Assembly: GCA_009760885.1 (NCBI GenBank)
Contig: CM019693.1
Coordinates: 47,250,751 to 47,314,750 of the forward strand
Origin: Achatina immaculata
Lineage: Eukaryota > Mollusca > Gastropoda > Stylommatophora > Achatinidae
Length of the DNA stretch: 64,000 nucleotides
Reading direction: 5' to 3'
Under the pieces are notes generated by a model, which was given only the letters and a program-made list of their open reading frames with translations, did not search any database and had not been told where the DNA came from. A program made the position numbers and the translations under genes. Shown here piece by piece: positions 31,918-42,621 of this stretch (within the stretch, counting starts at the first letter, position 1; the number at the start of each line of letters is the position of its first letter).

Positions 31918-32085
31918 TAAAATCCCCATTTCCATCCCATTTTAAGGCATATTGGGGATAGGGTGTTAGGCCCGTATTTTCCATGACCTTCGGCACATGA
32001 AAGTGTGATGTGGTCAGTATCACGCCTGGCCACTTTACCTTCCCAGATTTCCTTGGTACCCATTTTTAGAGGCTGAGTGAATCCC
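31918..32085 (-). mobile_element. SINE-like dispersed relic
   Basis: The minus strand contains CTAAAAATGGGTACC...GGTAAAGTGGCCAGGCG, a pattern I associate with a SINE-like repeat common in marine invertebrates. No pol III boxes were checked with confidence. A copy is at 33839-34006. Confidence 0.4.
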
Positions 32086-32530
32086 GCCAGTTAAAACAAG
32101 TGGCAGGAGTAAAGGCTAAACTGACAGCTGTAGAAGTAGGAGCTTAGGACTTGTGTGAGCAACTCGGTGTGTGAACAGCTCGGTGTGTGAGCAACTCGGT
32201 GTGTGAGCAACTCGGTGTGTGAGCAGCTCGGTGTGTGAGCAGCTCGGTGTGTGAGCAGCTCGGTGTGTGAGCAGCTCGGTGTGTGAGCAACTCGGTGTGT
32301 GAGCAGCTCGGTGTGTGAGCAGCTCGATGTGTGAGCAACTCGGTGTGTGAGCAACTCGGTGTGTGAGCAGCTCGGTGTGTGAGCAGCTCGGTGTGTGAGC
32401 AGCTCGGTGTGTGAGCAACTCGGTGTGTGTGAGCAGCTCGGTATAAAACAACAAGCAAGAACAAAAGCCTGTCAGAAACAGCAGAAAAGACTTCATGCTT
32501 GGACATGGGACACGAGCAGTAAGCAATGTT
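32086..32530 (+). mobile_element. Second restriction-like-endonuclease retroelement relic, split by its own minisatellite
   Basis: The left part translates to LKQVAGVKAKLTAVEVGA then DLCEQLGV, matching VKQLRQGAGVRAKVIAVEVGA...DLCKQLGI of the copy at 17411. After the 16-bp array the sequence resumes with IKQQARTKA and LHAWTWDTS, matching IKGQARARA and DSCWLWSM. The array therefore sits exactly inside the QLG codons. A copy is at 34007-34445. Confidence 0.8.
32150..32443. repeat. 16-bp minisatellite grown from retroelement coding sequence
   Basis: About eighteen units of GAGCARCTCGGTGTGT. The unit is the retroelement's own sequence at the DLCEQLG codons. The period is not a multiple of 3, so three minus frames stay open (AHTPSCSHTELLT-type peptides) as artefacts. 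Confidence 0.93.
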
Positions 32531-32549
32531 AAAAACTGAAATAGCTTAA

Positions 32550-32985
32550 TTTGTCACTTCTAACACCAGTCCTGTGTGACAGAATAGCTAAGATGTGTTT
32601 CAAGATTCTAGGTCATCTAACACCAGTCCTGTGTGACAGAGTAGCTAAGATGTGTTTCATGATTCTATGTCATGCAGGAGATGTCACTTCTAACACCAGT
32701 CCTGCGTGACAGAATAGCTAAGATGTTTTTTCAAGATTCTGTGTCACACAGGAGATGTCACTTCTAACACCAGTCCTATGTGACAGAGAAGCTAAGATGT
32801 GATTCAAGATTCTACATCACACAGGAGATGTCACTTCAACACCAGTCCTATGTGACAGAGTAGCTAAGATGTGTTTTAAGATTCTATGTCACACAGGAGA
32901 TGGACATCTAACACTAGTCCTATGTGACAAAGTAGCTAAGATGTGTTTCAAGATTCTATGTCACATGGAGGATAGTGGAGTAGAA
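32550..32985. repeat. 60-72 bp repeats from the same retroelement's 3' region
   Basis: Six or seven units of TCACTTCTAACACCAGTCCT + GTGTGACAGAATAGCTAAGA + TGTGTTTCAAGATTCT. The seed matches the 3' region of the relic at 17815-17870 (ACTTGTCGCTGCCAACACCA, GTCCTTCATGGCTAAAATCG). A copy is at 34470-34905. Confidence 0.85.
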
Positions 32986-33356
32986 AAATTAATTAATAAT
33001 TAACAATTTACAGGCTTCTGGGAGTCATGACCCAGAGAGTATGACAGAATACACCATGGTGCAAATCTAGCACGTTGACATTAGTGGAACAGTTTCATAC
33101 TGCCGTCATGACACTTCCGTGATTCTTGTGTTGTTTGATCTCATTTCCAACTCAGCAGAAATTCTGTTACTGGGCAATGCACAGAAATACAATAGACAGG
33201 CCAGGAAACAGTTAACTACACACATACACACACTGCCATTGGAGTTCATAAAGACTGAGACGTTGTTCCAAATATATAAATGAGTTTAATTCATGCCACA
33301 AGATGATGATGGAATGTATGAACTTGATAAAAAATATATGATGTTATATATCAAAC

Positions 33357-33836
33357 CCCCCGTGTGGTACCCGGGATCTACAAAGAATAGGACCACTGTA
33401 CCCTACCATGCATGATCGTAAAAGGCGACTAAGGAGGGTTCAGCATAGGGCCAGCAACCCTATCTGGTAAAAAAAACTATCAGACTGCTACAGAAACGGA
33501 AGCAAGGGAAAAAGCAAATGCAGGTGGAAGGAGAAATGCGAATCAGGAAACTGAACCCATGAAGGTTGTGGATGAAAGCCAGCCACTGGAAGTCCCCAGC
33601 CCGACTGCAGACCTCCTGGAACCTAAACATAAGATGCAAATAGGCAGCTGGAATGTAAGAACACTAAACCAGACTGGAAAACTAGCACAAACCATCAAGG
33701 AAATGCACAGATACAAACTAGACATACTAGGAATACAAGAAGCAAGATGGACAGGACAAGGCAGAAGGAAATTAACAACACAGCACACAGAAGATACAAT
33801 AATATGGTCAGGTAAAGAAGATCTTCATAAAGGAGG
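33357..33836 (+). mobile_element. RTE-1 5' end only (cut by duplication)
   Basis: Starts CCCCCCGTGTGGTACCCGG and includes the ATG region at 33559 and 93 codons of endonuclease N-terminus, then stops at the duplication junction 33836. A 5'-only LINE fragment cannot come from normal target-primed insertion; here the tandem duplication explains it. Confidence 0.85.
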
Positions 33837-35753
33837 AGTAAAATCCCCATTTCCATCCCATTTTAAGGCATATTGGGGATAGGGTGTTAGGCCCGTATTT
33901 TCCATGACCTTCGGCACATGAAAGTGTGATGTGGTCAGTATCACGCCTGGCCACTTTACCTTCCCAGATTTCCTTGGTACCCATTTTTAGAGGCTGAGTG
34001 AATCCCGCCAGTTAAAACAAGTGGCAGGAGTAAAGGCTAAACTGACAGCTGTAGAAGTAGGAGCTTAGGACTTGTGTGAGCAACTCGGTGTGTGAACAGC
34101 TCGGTGTGTGAGCAACTCGGTGTGTGAGCAACTCGGTGTGTGAGCAGCTCGGTGTGTGAGCAGCTCGGTGTGTGAGCAGCTCGGTGTGTGAGCAGCTCGG
34201 TGTGTGAGCAACTCGGTGTGTGAGCAGCTCGGTGTGTGAGCAGCTCGATGTGTGAGCAACTCGGTGTGTGAGCAACTCGGTGTGTGAGCAGCTCGGTGTG
34301 TGAGCAGCTCGGTGTGTGAGCAACTCGGTGTGTGAGCAACTCGGTGTGTGAGCAGCTCGGTGTAAAACAACAAGCAAGAACAAAAGCCTGTCAGAAACAG
34401 CAGAAAAGACTTCATGCTTGGACATGGGACACGAGCAGTAAGCAATGTTAAAAACTGAAATAGCTTAATTTGTCACTTCTAACACCAGTCCTGTGTGACA
34501 GAATAGCTAAGATGTGTTTCAAGATTCTAGGTCATCTAACACCAGTCCTGTGTGACAGAGTAGCTAAGATGTGTTTCATGATTCTATGTCATGCAGGAGA
34601 TGTCACTTCTAACACCAGTCCTGCGTGACAGAATAGCTAAGATGTTTTTTCAAGATTCTGTGTCACACAGGAGATGTCACTTCTAACACCAGTCCTATGT
34701 GACAGAGAAGCTAAGATGTGATTCAAGATTCTACATCACACAGGAGATGTCACTTCAACACCAGTCCTATGTGACAGAGTAGCTAAGATGTGTTTTAAGA
34801 TTCTATGTCACACAGGAGATGGACATCTAACACTAGTCCTATGTGACAAAGTAGCTAAGATGTGTTTCAAGATTCTATGTCACATGGAGGATAGTGGAGT
34901 AGAAAAATTAATTAATAATTAACAATTTACAGGCTTCTGGGAGTCATGACCCAGAGAGTATGACAGAATACACCATGGTGCAAATCTAGCACGTTGACAT
35001 TAGTGGAACAGTTTCATACTGCCGTCATGACACTTCCGTGATTCTTGTGTTGTTTGATCTCATTTCCAACTCAGCAGAAATTCTGTTACTGGGCAATGCA
35101 CAGAAATACAATAGACAGGCCAGGAAACAGTTAACTACACACATACACACACTGCCATTGGAGTTCATAAAGACTGAGACGTTGTTCCAAATATAAATGA
35201 GTTTAATTCATGCCACAAGATGATGATGGAATGTATGAACTTGATAAAAAATATATGATGTTATATATCAAACCCCCCGTGTGGTACCCGGGATCTACAA
35301 AGAATAGGACCACTGTACCCTACCATGCATGATCGTAAAAGGCGACTAAGGAGGGTTCAGCATAGGGCCAGCAACCCTATCTGGTAAAAAAAACTATCAG
35401 ACTGCTACAGAAACGGAAGCAAGGGAAAAAGCAAATGCAGGTGGAAGGAGAAATGCGAATCAGGAAACTGAACCCATGAAGGTTGTGGATGAAAGCCAGC
35501 CACTGGAAGTCCCCAGCCCGACTGCAGACCTCCTGGAACCTAAACATAAGATGCAAATAGGCAGCTGGAATGTAAGAACACTAAACCAGACTGGAAAACT
35601 AGCACAAACCATCAAGGAAATGCACAGATACAAACTAGACATACTAGGAATACAAGAAGCAAGATGGACAGGACAAGGCAGAAGGAAATTAACAACACAG
35701 CACACAGAAGATACAATAATATGGTCAGGTAAAGAAGATCTTCATAAAGGAGG
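33837..35753. repeat. 1.92-kb tandem duplication, copy 2
   Basis: Copy of 31916-33836, with small length differences in the 16-bp satellite. Confidence 0.92.
34071..34363. repeat. 16-bp minisatellite, duplicate array
   Basis: Same 16-bp family in the second 1.92-kb copy, with slightly different unit order at its right end. Confidence 0.92.
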
Positions 35754-38452
35754 AGTAGCATTGATTATAACAACAGAAGCATCGAGAGCATTGCTGAAAT
35801 GGACCCCAATAAATGAGAGATTATTATATGCACGGTTCAACTCAAGATTCACGAAGCTGTCTATTATAGTTTGTTATGCACCAACAGAAGCAGCTGAAGA
35901 GGAATTAAAAGAAGATTTTTACAACAGCCTCCAAGCAACAGTAGAAACAATACCCAAGCATGATATGCTACTCATCTTGGGTGACTTCAATGCAAAAGTA
36001 GGTGAAGGAAATGAAGATAGAAGAAGAATCATGGGAAGAGAAGGAATTCGAGAAATAAATGAAAATGGAGAAAGACTGTGCAGTTTCTGTGAAGAAAACA
36101 TGATGACCATCGGAGGGACAATTTTCCAACACAAAAACATCCATAAGGTGACTTGGAGGTCACCAGATAAAACCATAGAAAACCAAATCGATCACATACT
36201 AATAAACAACAAGTGGAAACGGTCACTACAAGATGTACGAGCAAGGAAAGGAGCAGATGTAGGAAGTGATCACAACCTTCTGGTAGCAAAAATAAAACTA
36301 AAATTAAGGAAAGCCAAAATCGGAGAACACAGAAGATACATTTTGATACAAGCAAACTGATAGACCAGCAAACAAGAAATGAATTCTCAATAGTACTTAA
36401 GAACCGCTTCAGTGTCCTACAAGACGAAGCAGAAATGTCCATATTAGAGTTCAATAAAACACTACAGGAAACAGCAAAAGAGGTGCTGGGATATCGGAAA
36501 AGGAGAAAAGAGGAATGGATAAGCGAGACCACATGGGAAAAGATAGAGCAAAGAAAAGAAATCAAGAAAAAATTACTGAACACCAAATCACAACGGCTTA
36601 AAGAACGAGTTTTAAGTAATTATGCACAAAAAGACAAAGAAGTGAAGGAATCATGCCGTCAAGATAAACGTCAATATTATGACAATTAGCAGAAACAGCA
36701 GAGAAAGCAGCATATACAAATGACATGAAAACCATATATAAAATCACAAAGCAGATGACAGGTAACTTCAACACAAGATGTGAAAGTGCAGTAAGAACAC
36801 AAAATGGACAACTGGTCAGTGGAGAAAGAGAAAAAATTGAAAGATGGAGGGAACACTTTAACACCCTACTAAACAGAACACAAGCAGCACAAACAATAGA
36901 CATACCTGAAGCAAAAACGGAACTAAACATCAATATAGGACCAATAACAATAAATGAAGTAAAGGAGGTGATAAAGAAGCTAAAATCAGACAGGGCACCA
37001 GGTGAAGATGAAGTGACTGCGGAGATGTTGAAAGCAGAAGAAACAGAAACACCAAAACAACTTTGCCGGATATTACAACAAATTTGGGATTTAGAAAAAG
37101 CCCCAGAGGAGTGGAAAACTGGTCTTATAGTAAAATTACCAAAGAAGGGTGACCTCAGAGATTGCGGGAACTGGAGAGGCATTACCCTACTGCCTCTCAC
37201 CAGTAAAGTATTTTGCAGAATAATCATCAACAGAATTGTACCAACACTTGAGGAAAAACTTCGGAAAGAGCAGGCAGGATTTAGGAAAGGAAGATCATGC
37301 ATAGACCACATATTTGTACTTAGACAAATATTAGAACAGGCAAATGAGTGGCATAGCACAACATATGCATTATTCATAGATTTTGAGAAAGCCTTTGACA
37401 GTGTCAACAGAGATGCACTGTGGAAAATCCTAAGATGGCATGGCCTCCCCCATAAAATAGTTAATGTAATCAAAGCCCTATACGAGGGTTTTCAGTGCAA
37501 AGTTATCTGTGGAGAACATACCTCCAGCAGCTTTAGGGTACAAACAGGAGTGAAACAGGGATGTGTACTATCACCAACATTATTTATCTTGGCAGTAGAC
37601 TGGTTAATGAAGGAGGCAACATCAGACAAACGCAGAGGATTACAATGGACCCTTGACACAGTGCTGGAGGACCTTGACTTTGCGGATGATATTTGTCTAT
37701 TATCAAGCAGTCACAAAGATATGCAAGATAAAATAAACAAGCTAACTCAGAATGCAAACAACATAGGACTAAAGATCAACGTAGAAAAGACAAAGTTAAT
37801 GAAGCAAAATGTGAACAACAGAAATGTACTCAGAGTAGATAACAAGTTAGTGGAGGAGGTAAACGAATTTGTATACCTTGGCAGCAGAGTAGTAGAAAAT
37901 GGAGACAGCACAGAGGACATCAACAGCAGACTTACTAGAGCAAACCAGGCTTTTGCAATGCTGCAGAATATATGGAAATCCAAAAAACTAAGCATAAATA
38001 TGAAAATCAGGATATTTAAGAGTAATGTTCTAAGTGTACTACTCTATGGAAGCGAATGCTGGAAAATCACCAAAACCATAGAAAACAAGTTGAATTCTTT
38101 CCAGATTAAATGTTTACGAAGAATTAGAAAAATATTTTGGCCAAACACTATAAGAAATAACATCTTATTAGCAGAAATGCAGATGAAACCACTGACAACA
38201 ATTATTGAGGAAAGACGCTGGCGATGGTTGGGACATGTGCTCCGAATGACTGACAACTCACTACCAAAAATACCACTAAGATGGACACCACAGGGGAGCA
38301 GAAGTAAGGGTAGACCAAAAGAGACATGGAGAAGAACAACAGAAAGGATGTTGAGCAATAGAGGGCTCACCTGGGCAAGAGCAGAAAAAAAGGCGAAGGA
38401 CAGGCATTTGTGGAAAACCCTTGCCCCCATGTGCCCTGGGCACTTAAGGTTC

Positions 38453-38457
<5 letters not shown>
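35273..38457 (+). mobile_element. RTE-1 LINE, nearly full length
   Basis: The 5' leader starts CCCCCCGTGTGGTACCCGGG, the ORF starts at 35476, and the 3' end GGCACTTAAGGTTCAG is followed by (AT)n at 38455-38505. It is inserted in a 70-bp satellite whose units continue at 38507-38740. Coding defects: one-base deletions near 36332 and 36685, and a five-base deletion near 38425 that sends the frame into the (AT)n tail. Confidence 0.9.
35476..36360 (+). CDS. RTE-1 endonuclease domain (frameshifted ORF, part 1)
   Basis: 294 codons. The AP-endonuclease motifs appear in order: GSWNVRTLNQTGKL (residues about 34-47), [64 protein letters not shown]. All expected catalytic motif residues (N, E, D-N, S-D-H) are present. 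The frame breaks after KIGEHR by loss of one A in an A-run (compare the intact copy at 11397-13670). A sequencing error in the homopolymer is possible. Confidence 0.9.
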   Translation: MKVVDESQPLEVPSPTADLLEPKHKMQIGSWNVRTLNQTGKLAQTIKEMHRYKLDILGIQEARWTGQGRRKLTTQHTEDTIIWSGKEDLHKGGVALIITTEASRALLKWTPINERLLYARFNSRFTKLSIIVCYAPTEAAEEELKEDFYNSLQATVETIPKHDMLLILGDFNAKVGEGNEDRRRIMGREGIREINENGERLCSFCEENMMTIGGTIFQHKNIHKVTWRSPDKTIENQIDHILINNKWKRSLQDVRARKGADVGSDHNLLVAKIKLKLRKAKIGEHRRYILIQAN

Positions 38458-38509
<52 letters not shown>

Positions 38510-38521
38510 ACAACAAGATGA
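36361..38521 (+). CDS. RTE-1 reverse transcriptase (frameshifted ORF, parts 2 and 3)
   Basis: The linker is open to a second one-base deletion near 36685 (DKRQYYDN then stop). The RT domain is open from about 36690 to 38521. Motifs are LPKKGDLRDCGNWRGITLLP, EQAGFRKGRSCIDH, FIDFEKAFDSVNRDA (A), TGVKQGCVLSPTLF (B), LDFADDICLLSS (C), LYGSECWKITK, RWRWLGHVLRM and GRPKETWRR. The final 20 or so residues are an artificial YIYIYI run read from (AT)n, because the normal ending (APCALGT and stop in the 11397 copy) was lost. Confidence 0.88.
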
Positions 38522-38742
38522 TGATGGAATGTATGAACTTGATGAAAAATATATGATGTTATATATCAAACTTCATGTTACAACAAGATGATGATGGAAT
38601 GTATGAACTTGATGAAAAATATATGATGTTATATATCAAACTGCATGTTACAACAAGATGATGATGGAATGTATGAACTTGATGAAAAATATATGATGTT
38701 ATATATCAAACTGCATGTTACAACAAGATGAATGTAGTTCTG
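38507..38742. repeat. 70-bp minisatellite
   Basis: Three and a half units of CATGTTACAACAAGATGATG + ATGGAATGTATGAACTTGAT. Single partial units precede both RTE-1 5' ends (33290-33356, 35205-35272), showing that RTE-1 was inserted into this array. Confidence 0.9.
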
Positions 38743-38849
38743 GGGGGCTTAATGGATAAATAAAAGTCACCTCCATAAGAACTAACAAAAACTAGCACAC
38801 AATTATCAAACTACGTCCTAGTACTGAAACTAGTAATTATCAGACTACA

Positions 38850-40205
38850 GGTTCTAAAGACTGTTATAGCCGGAGGTAGGGTGAGGGATACGCTCTCCAC
38901 TCTAATTAAAATGTCTCCAAGCTCAAACAGCCTCTGACAGTCAAGTCCAGCTCCTGGCCTCCTCGTGCCGGAACTGTTCAAACTGTCGGAGAAAAGGGCG
39001 AAGGTGAATATCTGGCGCCTGAAAACCAGACGCTTCGGGTAGATGAGTCTTGTTTGATAGCTCATCTGAGAGAAGAAAAACTCTGATTTAAAACCCGCTG
39101 TTGGCGAGATTCTTCAGCTGCCGTGCGTGGAGTGGGGCTCCTTCCGGCCAGTGAAGAAAGGTGCGAATGGGGTTGCCGCGCGGCGCCACAATGGAAAGGT
39201 GAAAGAAAGGATTTAGTGAAGTAGTCAGTAGTCTCGAGGTCAGGACTTCTCAAATCACGGCACCTTTGCTCTGGAGGTCGGCCACGTCCTATGTGCATAT
39301 ATACCGGACGAATTGCCTGAACCGGCTTAACCCAGGGGTTAAACTAAGACACTGCTGGCGAGATTCTTCGTTTGCCGCGCGTGGGGCGAAACTCCTTCCG
39401 GCCAATGAAGAAAATTCGAATAGGGGTGCTGAGCGTCGCCTCTGTGAAAAGGTGATAGAAAGGATAAAGTGAAGATTAATTGGTATGTCCAGTAGTCTCG
39501 CAACGAGAGGTACTCATACCACGGTACCTCTGCTTTAGAGGCCGGCCACGTCCGATATACACCCATACTGGTGAAATATGCTTAAACCAGGGGTGAAACT
39601 TGATGACTACTCATGTCGTGGTACCTCCGCTCTAGAGGTCGAACACATCCTAAACGCGTCCACACTAGGATAATACGCCTAAACCGGCTTAACCCATGGG
39701 TGAAACCTACTAGTGGGAAGGATTCATCCTCCTTGACAAAAGCTCCGTCCTGGTCACAACTAGGAAGGGTAGCGGCCACCACCACAAAATGCTGAAGTCG
39801 GAGACACTGGACCAGGCCAGTCTAGATAGGCAACCACCTCTCACCCGACGGGGATGAATGCGTGTCCTAATCACGCTGAGGTTTTCCTGTGAGAAAGCCC
39901 AACTCTGGGCTGAATGGGCTGCCATCTCTCACCCGGCGGGAATATACTGATATCCAAAACACGTCGAGGTTTTCCAGTGAGAAAGCCCAGCTCACAGTGT
40001 CACGCAATCCCGCTTCTGAGACCCACCGAGAATAGCCCAAGCCCTGCTATACTCTGAACCTCATGTGGTCCTCTCGGGAATCTCTTGTGGCCCTCACGGG
40101 GACCACATGGGGACCACAGGACCAATCAAGGATCACAGAAGTAAATTCAGTAGGATCACGGGGCGATCTTGGTGGTAGAAGCGGACGAAGAAGAAGATGA
40201 TGAAG
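38850..40205 (+). mobile_element. GAA-tailed non-coding retroposon, copy C (full length)
   Basis: 1356 bp flanked by the 11-bp duplication ATCAGACTACA (38839-38849, 40206-40216). It begins GGTTCTAAAGACTGTTATAG, homologous to the 5' end of copy A, and ends GGACGAAGAAGAAGATGATGAAG. It has the same internal sets of CTCTAGAG-centred and CCGGCGGGGA-centred subrepeats, with different unit numbers. No long ORF. The target lies at the edge of the 34-bp CTACATCCTAGCACTG satellite. Confidence 0.85.
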
Positions 40206-40545
40206 ATCAGACTACATCCTAGCACTGAAACTAACAACTATCAAACTACATCCTAGCACTGAAACTAACAGCTATCAAACTACATCTTAACACAGAAGCT
40301 AACCAAACTACATCCTAGCACTGAAACTAACAACTATCAAACTACATCCTAGCACTGAAACTAACAACTATCAAACTACATCCTAGCACTGAAACTAACA
40401 ACTATCAAACTACATCTTAACATAGAAGCTAACCAAACTACATCCTAGCACTGAAACTAACAACTATCAAACTACATCCTAACATAGAAGCTAACCAAAC
40501 TACATCCTAGCACTGAAACTAACAACTATCAAACTACATCATAAA
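40206..40545. repeat. 34-bp satellite (ACTACATCCTAGCACTGAAA)
   Basis: About ten units of 34 bp with a shorter 29-bp variant (TAACATAGAAGCTAACCAA). Confidence 0.9.
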
Positions 40546-41085
40546 ACTAACAATCCCTAACTACAGCTCACGAACTGAGTCATGTTTCATCCCCACAGCG
40601 AATATTACTGAATCTCGAATGTCCTAAGTTCACATTCACTGCACGAGATTTCTCTCACTTGCACGCCAAGTCTGCCGTCACGTATTCTCAAGAGAAACAA
40701 TTATGAAAGGTTTAGCAACTGACATAAACAGCCACTGCCATTTAATCTGCAAACATCCACAGATATTATCTCCCTTGTATCAAGGAACTTTACTCTCCGT
40801 AGTGTCGAGAATTTGCAGCTCCAAAGCACGTGACTAAAAGGGGGGGTACTTCCTCTGATGATCTGGAGAACTGTGTAGTTGTTTCTTCTCTACAGTAGTT
40901 TCCTGCATCTATATTATCCGCCATTAAAAACGCACCGCTTTATTTATTTATTTATTTAATTTTTAAGAAATTTATTTGACCCATAAGTCATTTTACTAGA
41001 TTTAAAATACATAAAAGCACTGATTTCACGTTTCTCATCCATGTACTGACTTAGTTAAACATGGCGTATTCATAAACATAATGCA
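40546..41085. repeat. Duplicated single-copy segment, copy 1
   Basis: Matches 43267-43800 with an offset of 2716-2721 bp. Its middle (40835-40915, GGGGGTACTTCCTCTGATGA) is the 3' tail of the restriction-like-endonuclease retroelement also seen at 18010. No gene was recognised. Confidence 0.85.
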
Positions 41086-41578
41086 TATGTATGTCAAACG
41101 TGAGCCAAACCTTAAGGACATCCTCGTCCACAGCCACCTGAAGCAGAGCCTTATATATGTTGGCACCAGAAAATGTAACCGCCCCCGCTGCGTTACCTGC
41201 CCTGTAGTCTGGGAAACGAAAACAATCACCTTTCCCAAAACTATCCTCACCCTTCATGAGGGATTCACATGCGAGTCCCGTAGTATGATATATGTCATCG
41301 TTTGCAAAAGATGCAGGATGACATATATTGGTGAGACTGGCCTCAGATTGGGGGACCGCATGCAAAAACATCTGTACGACATCACCCAGCATGCTTCGAA
41401 ACCAGTCCCAAATCATTTCAATGGCCCCAACCACAGAGGCAAATCTGACTTTCTGGTTACAGCCATCAAACAATGTCACGCAGATGACACAAGCCGCCTG
41501 GCACTTGAGAACCGCTGCATTCAAAATTATGGGACGCTGGAACCACATGGGTTAAACTCGCTGTTTAGTTACACGTAA
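41081..41578 (+). CDS. PLE GIY-YIG endonuclease domain (C-terminal part of RT-endonuclease)
   Basis: 165 codons. Residues 9-21 (PNLKDILVHSHLK) are the end of the PLE reverse transcriptase. A Cys cluster C32-x4-C37-x2-C40 follows (KCNRPRCVTCP), typical of the PLE linker. Then come the GIY-YIG core (MIYVIVCKRC, residues 69-78; MTYIGETGLRLGDRMQKH, 80-97), a conserved Glu region LALENRCIQNYG, and the C-terminus TLEPHGLNSLFSYT. In intact PLEs this domain nicks target DNA. The first Met is not the real start; the RT part is missing. Confidence 0.88.
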   Translation: MHMYVKREPNLKDILVHSHLKQSLIYVGTRKCNRPRCVTCPVVWETKTITFPKTILTLHEGFTCESRSMIYVIVCKRCRMTYIGETGLRLGDRMQKHLYDITQHASKPVPNHFNGPNHRGKSDFLVTAIKQCHADDTSRLALENRCIQNYGTLEPHGLNSLFSYT

Positions 41579-42090
41579 CATTCTCTTCAATCATTACAGT
41601 ACCTCTCCACAATGTCCACCCCTTCTTACTTTTCAAACTTCCTCACAGCATCACTCTGCAACCCCTCTTCCCCAATCATCTGTTTCAACTTCTCCTAGCT
41701 AGGTCAATATTGCATCACACACTCTCTCTCCCTTCCCCGGTTCCCCATCCACCACCCCCAGTTACAACCCACCGACCACATGTCACAGGTCTCTATTTAA
41801 AGTCTCCAAGTTCTACTAAATCCATTCCTGACACACACCGCCGGACAAGCCACACCTTACAATTTACAGCTAAGTACTCTTTAGAAAAAAATTTTTTTAA
41901 AATTTTTATTTATTTATTTATTTATTATTTTTAAAAATTATTTTAAATAGCATTCATGTGAATCCATACGTTATCTCCTCTCTCTACTTCTTCGTCCTGT
42001 ATGTTTTTGTATGATTAAGGCTCACACCGAAACGTCACAACTTTGTAATCGTTAAGTAATAAACCTGCTCCTACTTTTTCCTGTTTTATA
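41086..42090 (+). mobile_element. Penelope-like element, 5'-truncated, copy 1
   Basis: Begins near the end of the RT domain (NLKDILVHSHLK), continues through the GIY-YIG endonuclease, and ends with a non-coding 3' region containing TCTATTTAAAGTC, an A/T-rich stretch, AAGGCTCACACCGAAACGTC and GTTAAGTAATAAACCTGCTCC. It is the clearest PLE in the window. Confidence 0.85.
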
Positions 42091-42239
42091 CATTCTGGTA
42101 TCACAGCTTTACTGCGGTGCTTCGTGTATAGTTATATACTTATACACTAATTATTGAGATAGACATACACATCTACAAAACGCAACGTATAGACAGACAT
42201 ACACATCTACAAAGCACAACGTATAGATAGACATACAAG

Positions 42240-42615
42240 AATGTATAAAATTGGAAAAAAGTAGGAGCAGCTTTATTACTTAACGATTACAAAGTTGTGA
42301 CGCTTCGGCGTGAGCCTTAATCATACAAAAACATACAGACGAAGAAATAGGGGAGAGATATGAATTAGATTTACATGAATACTGTTAAAAAAAAAAGAAA
42401 AAAAGTACTTAGCTGTAAATTGCAAGGTGTGGCTTGTCTGGCGGTGTGTGTCAGGAATGGATCTGGTAGGACGTGGAAATTGTTTAAATAGAGACCTGTG
42501 GCATGTGGTCGGTGGGTTGTAACTGGGGGTGGTGGATGGGGAACCGGGAGGGGAGAGAGAGTGACGCACTACTGACCTAGCTAGGAGAATTTGAAACAGG
42601 TGATTGGGGAAGAGT
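42240..42615 (-). mobile_element. PLE 3' end, inverted copy
   Basis: Minus-strand copy of the PLE non-coding end: CTTTATTACTTAACGATTAC, CTTCGGCGTGAGCCTTAATC, and TAGAGACCTGTGGCATGTGG (inverse of CCACATGTCACAGGTCTCTA). With the plus-strand copy at 41086-42090 it forms a head-to-head pair around three 34-bp AGACATACACATCTAC repeats at 42150-42235. Confidence 0.82.
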
Positions 42616-42621
42616 GTTGCA

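Larger units (their letters stand above)
31916..33836. repeat. 1.92-kb tandem duplication, copy 1
   Basis: Repeated at 33837-35753. The unit runs from a SINE-like relic through the 16-bp and 70-bp satellites into the 5' part of RTE-1, ending after GGAGGAGTA in the endonuclease region. Copy 2 continues into the rest of RTE-1. Confidence 0.92.

Noticed and set aside
32091..34445. Minus-strand ORFs rich in His-Thr-Glu-Leu repeats
   Set aside because: All three frames are opened by the 16-bp repeat grown from a retroelement relic on the other strand.
41081..41578. Stand-alone host GIY-YIG nuclease gene
   Set aside because: The N-terminus is the end of a PLE reverse transcriptase, copies share the same 3' end, and a 540-bp copy shows clean insertion.
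42010..42060. Active hammerhead ribozyme annotation
   Set aside because: The layout is similar but two core positions needed for cleavage are substituted in every copy seen, so it is listed only as a finding.
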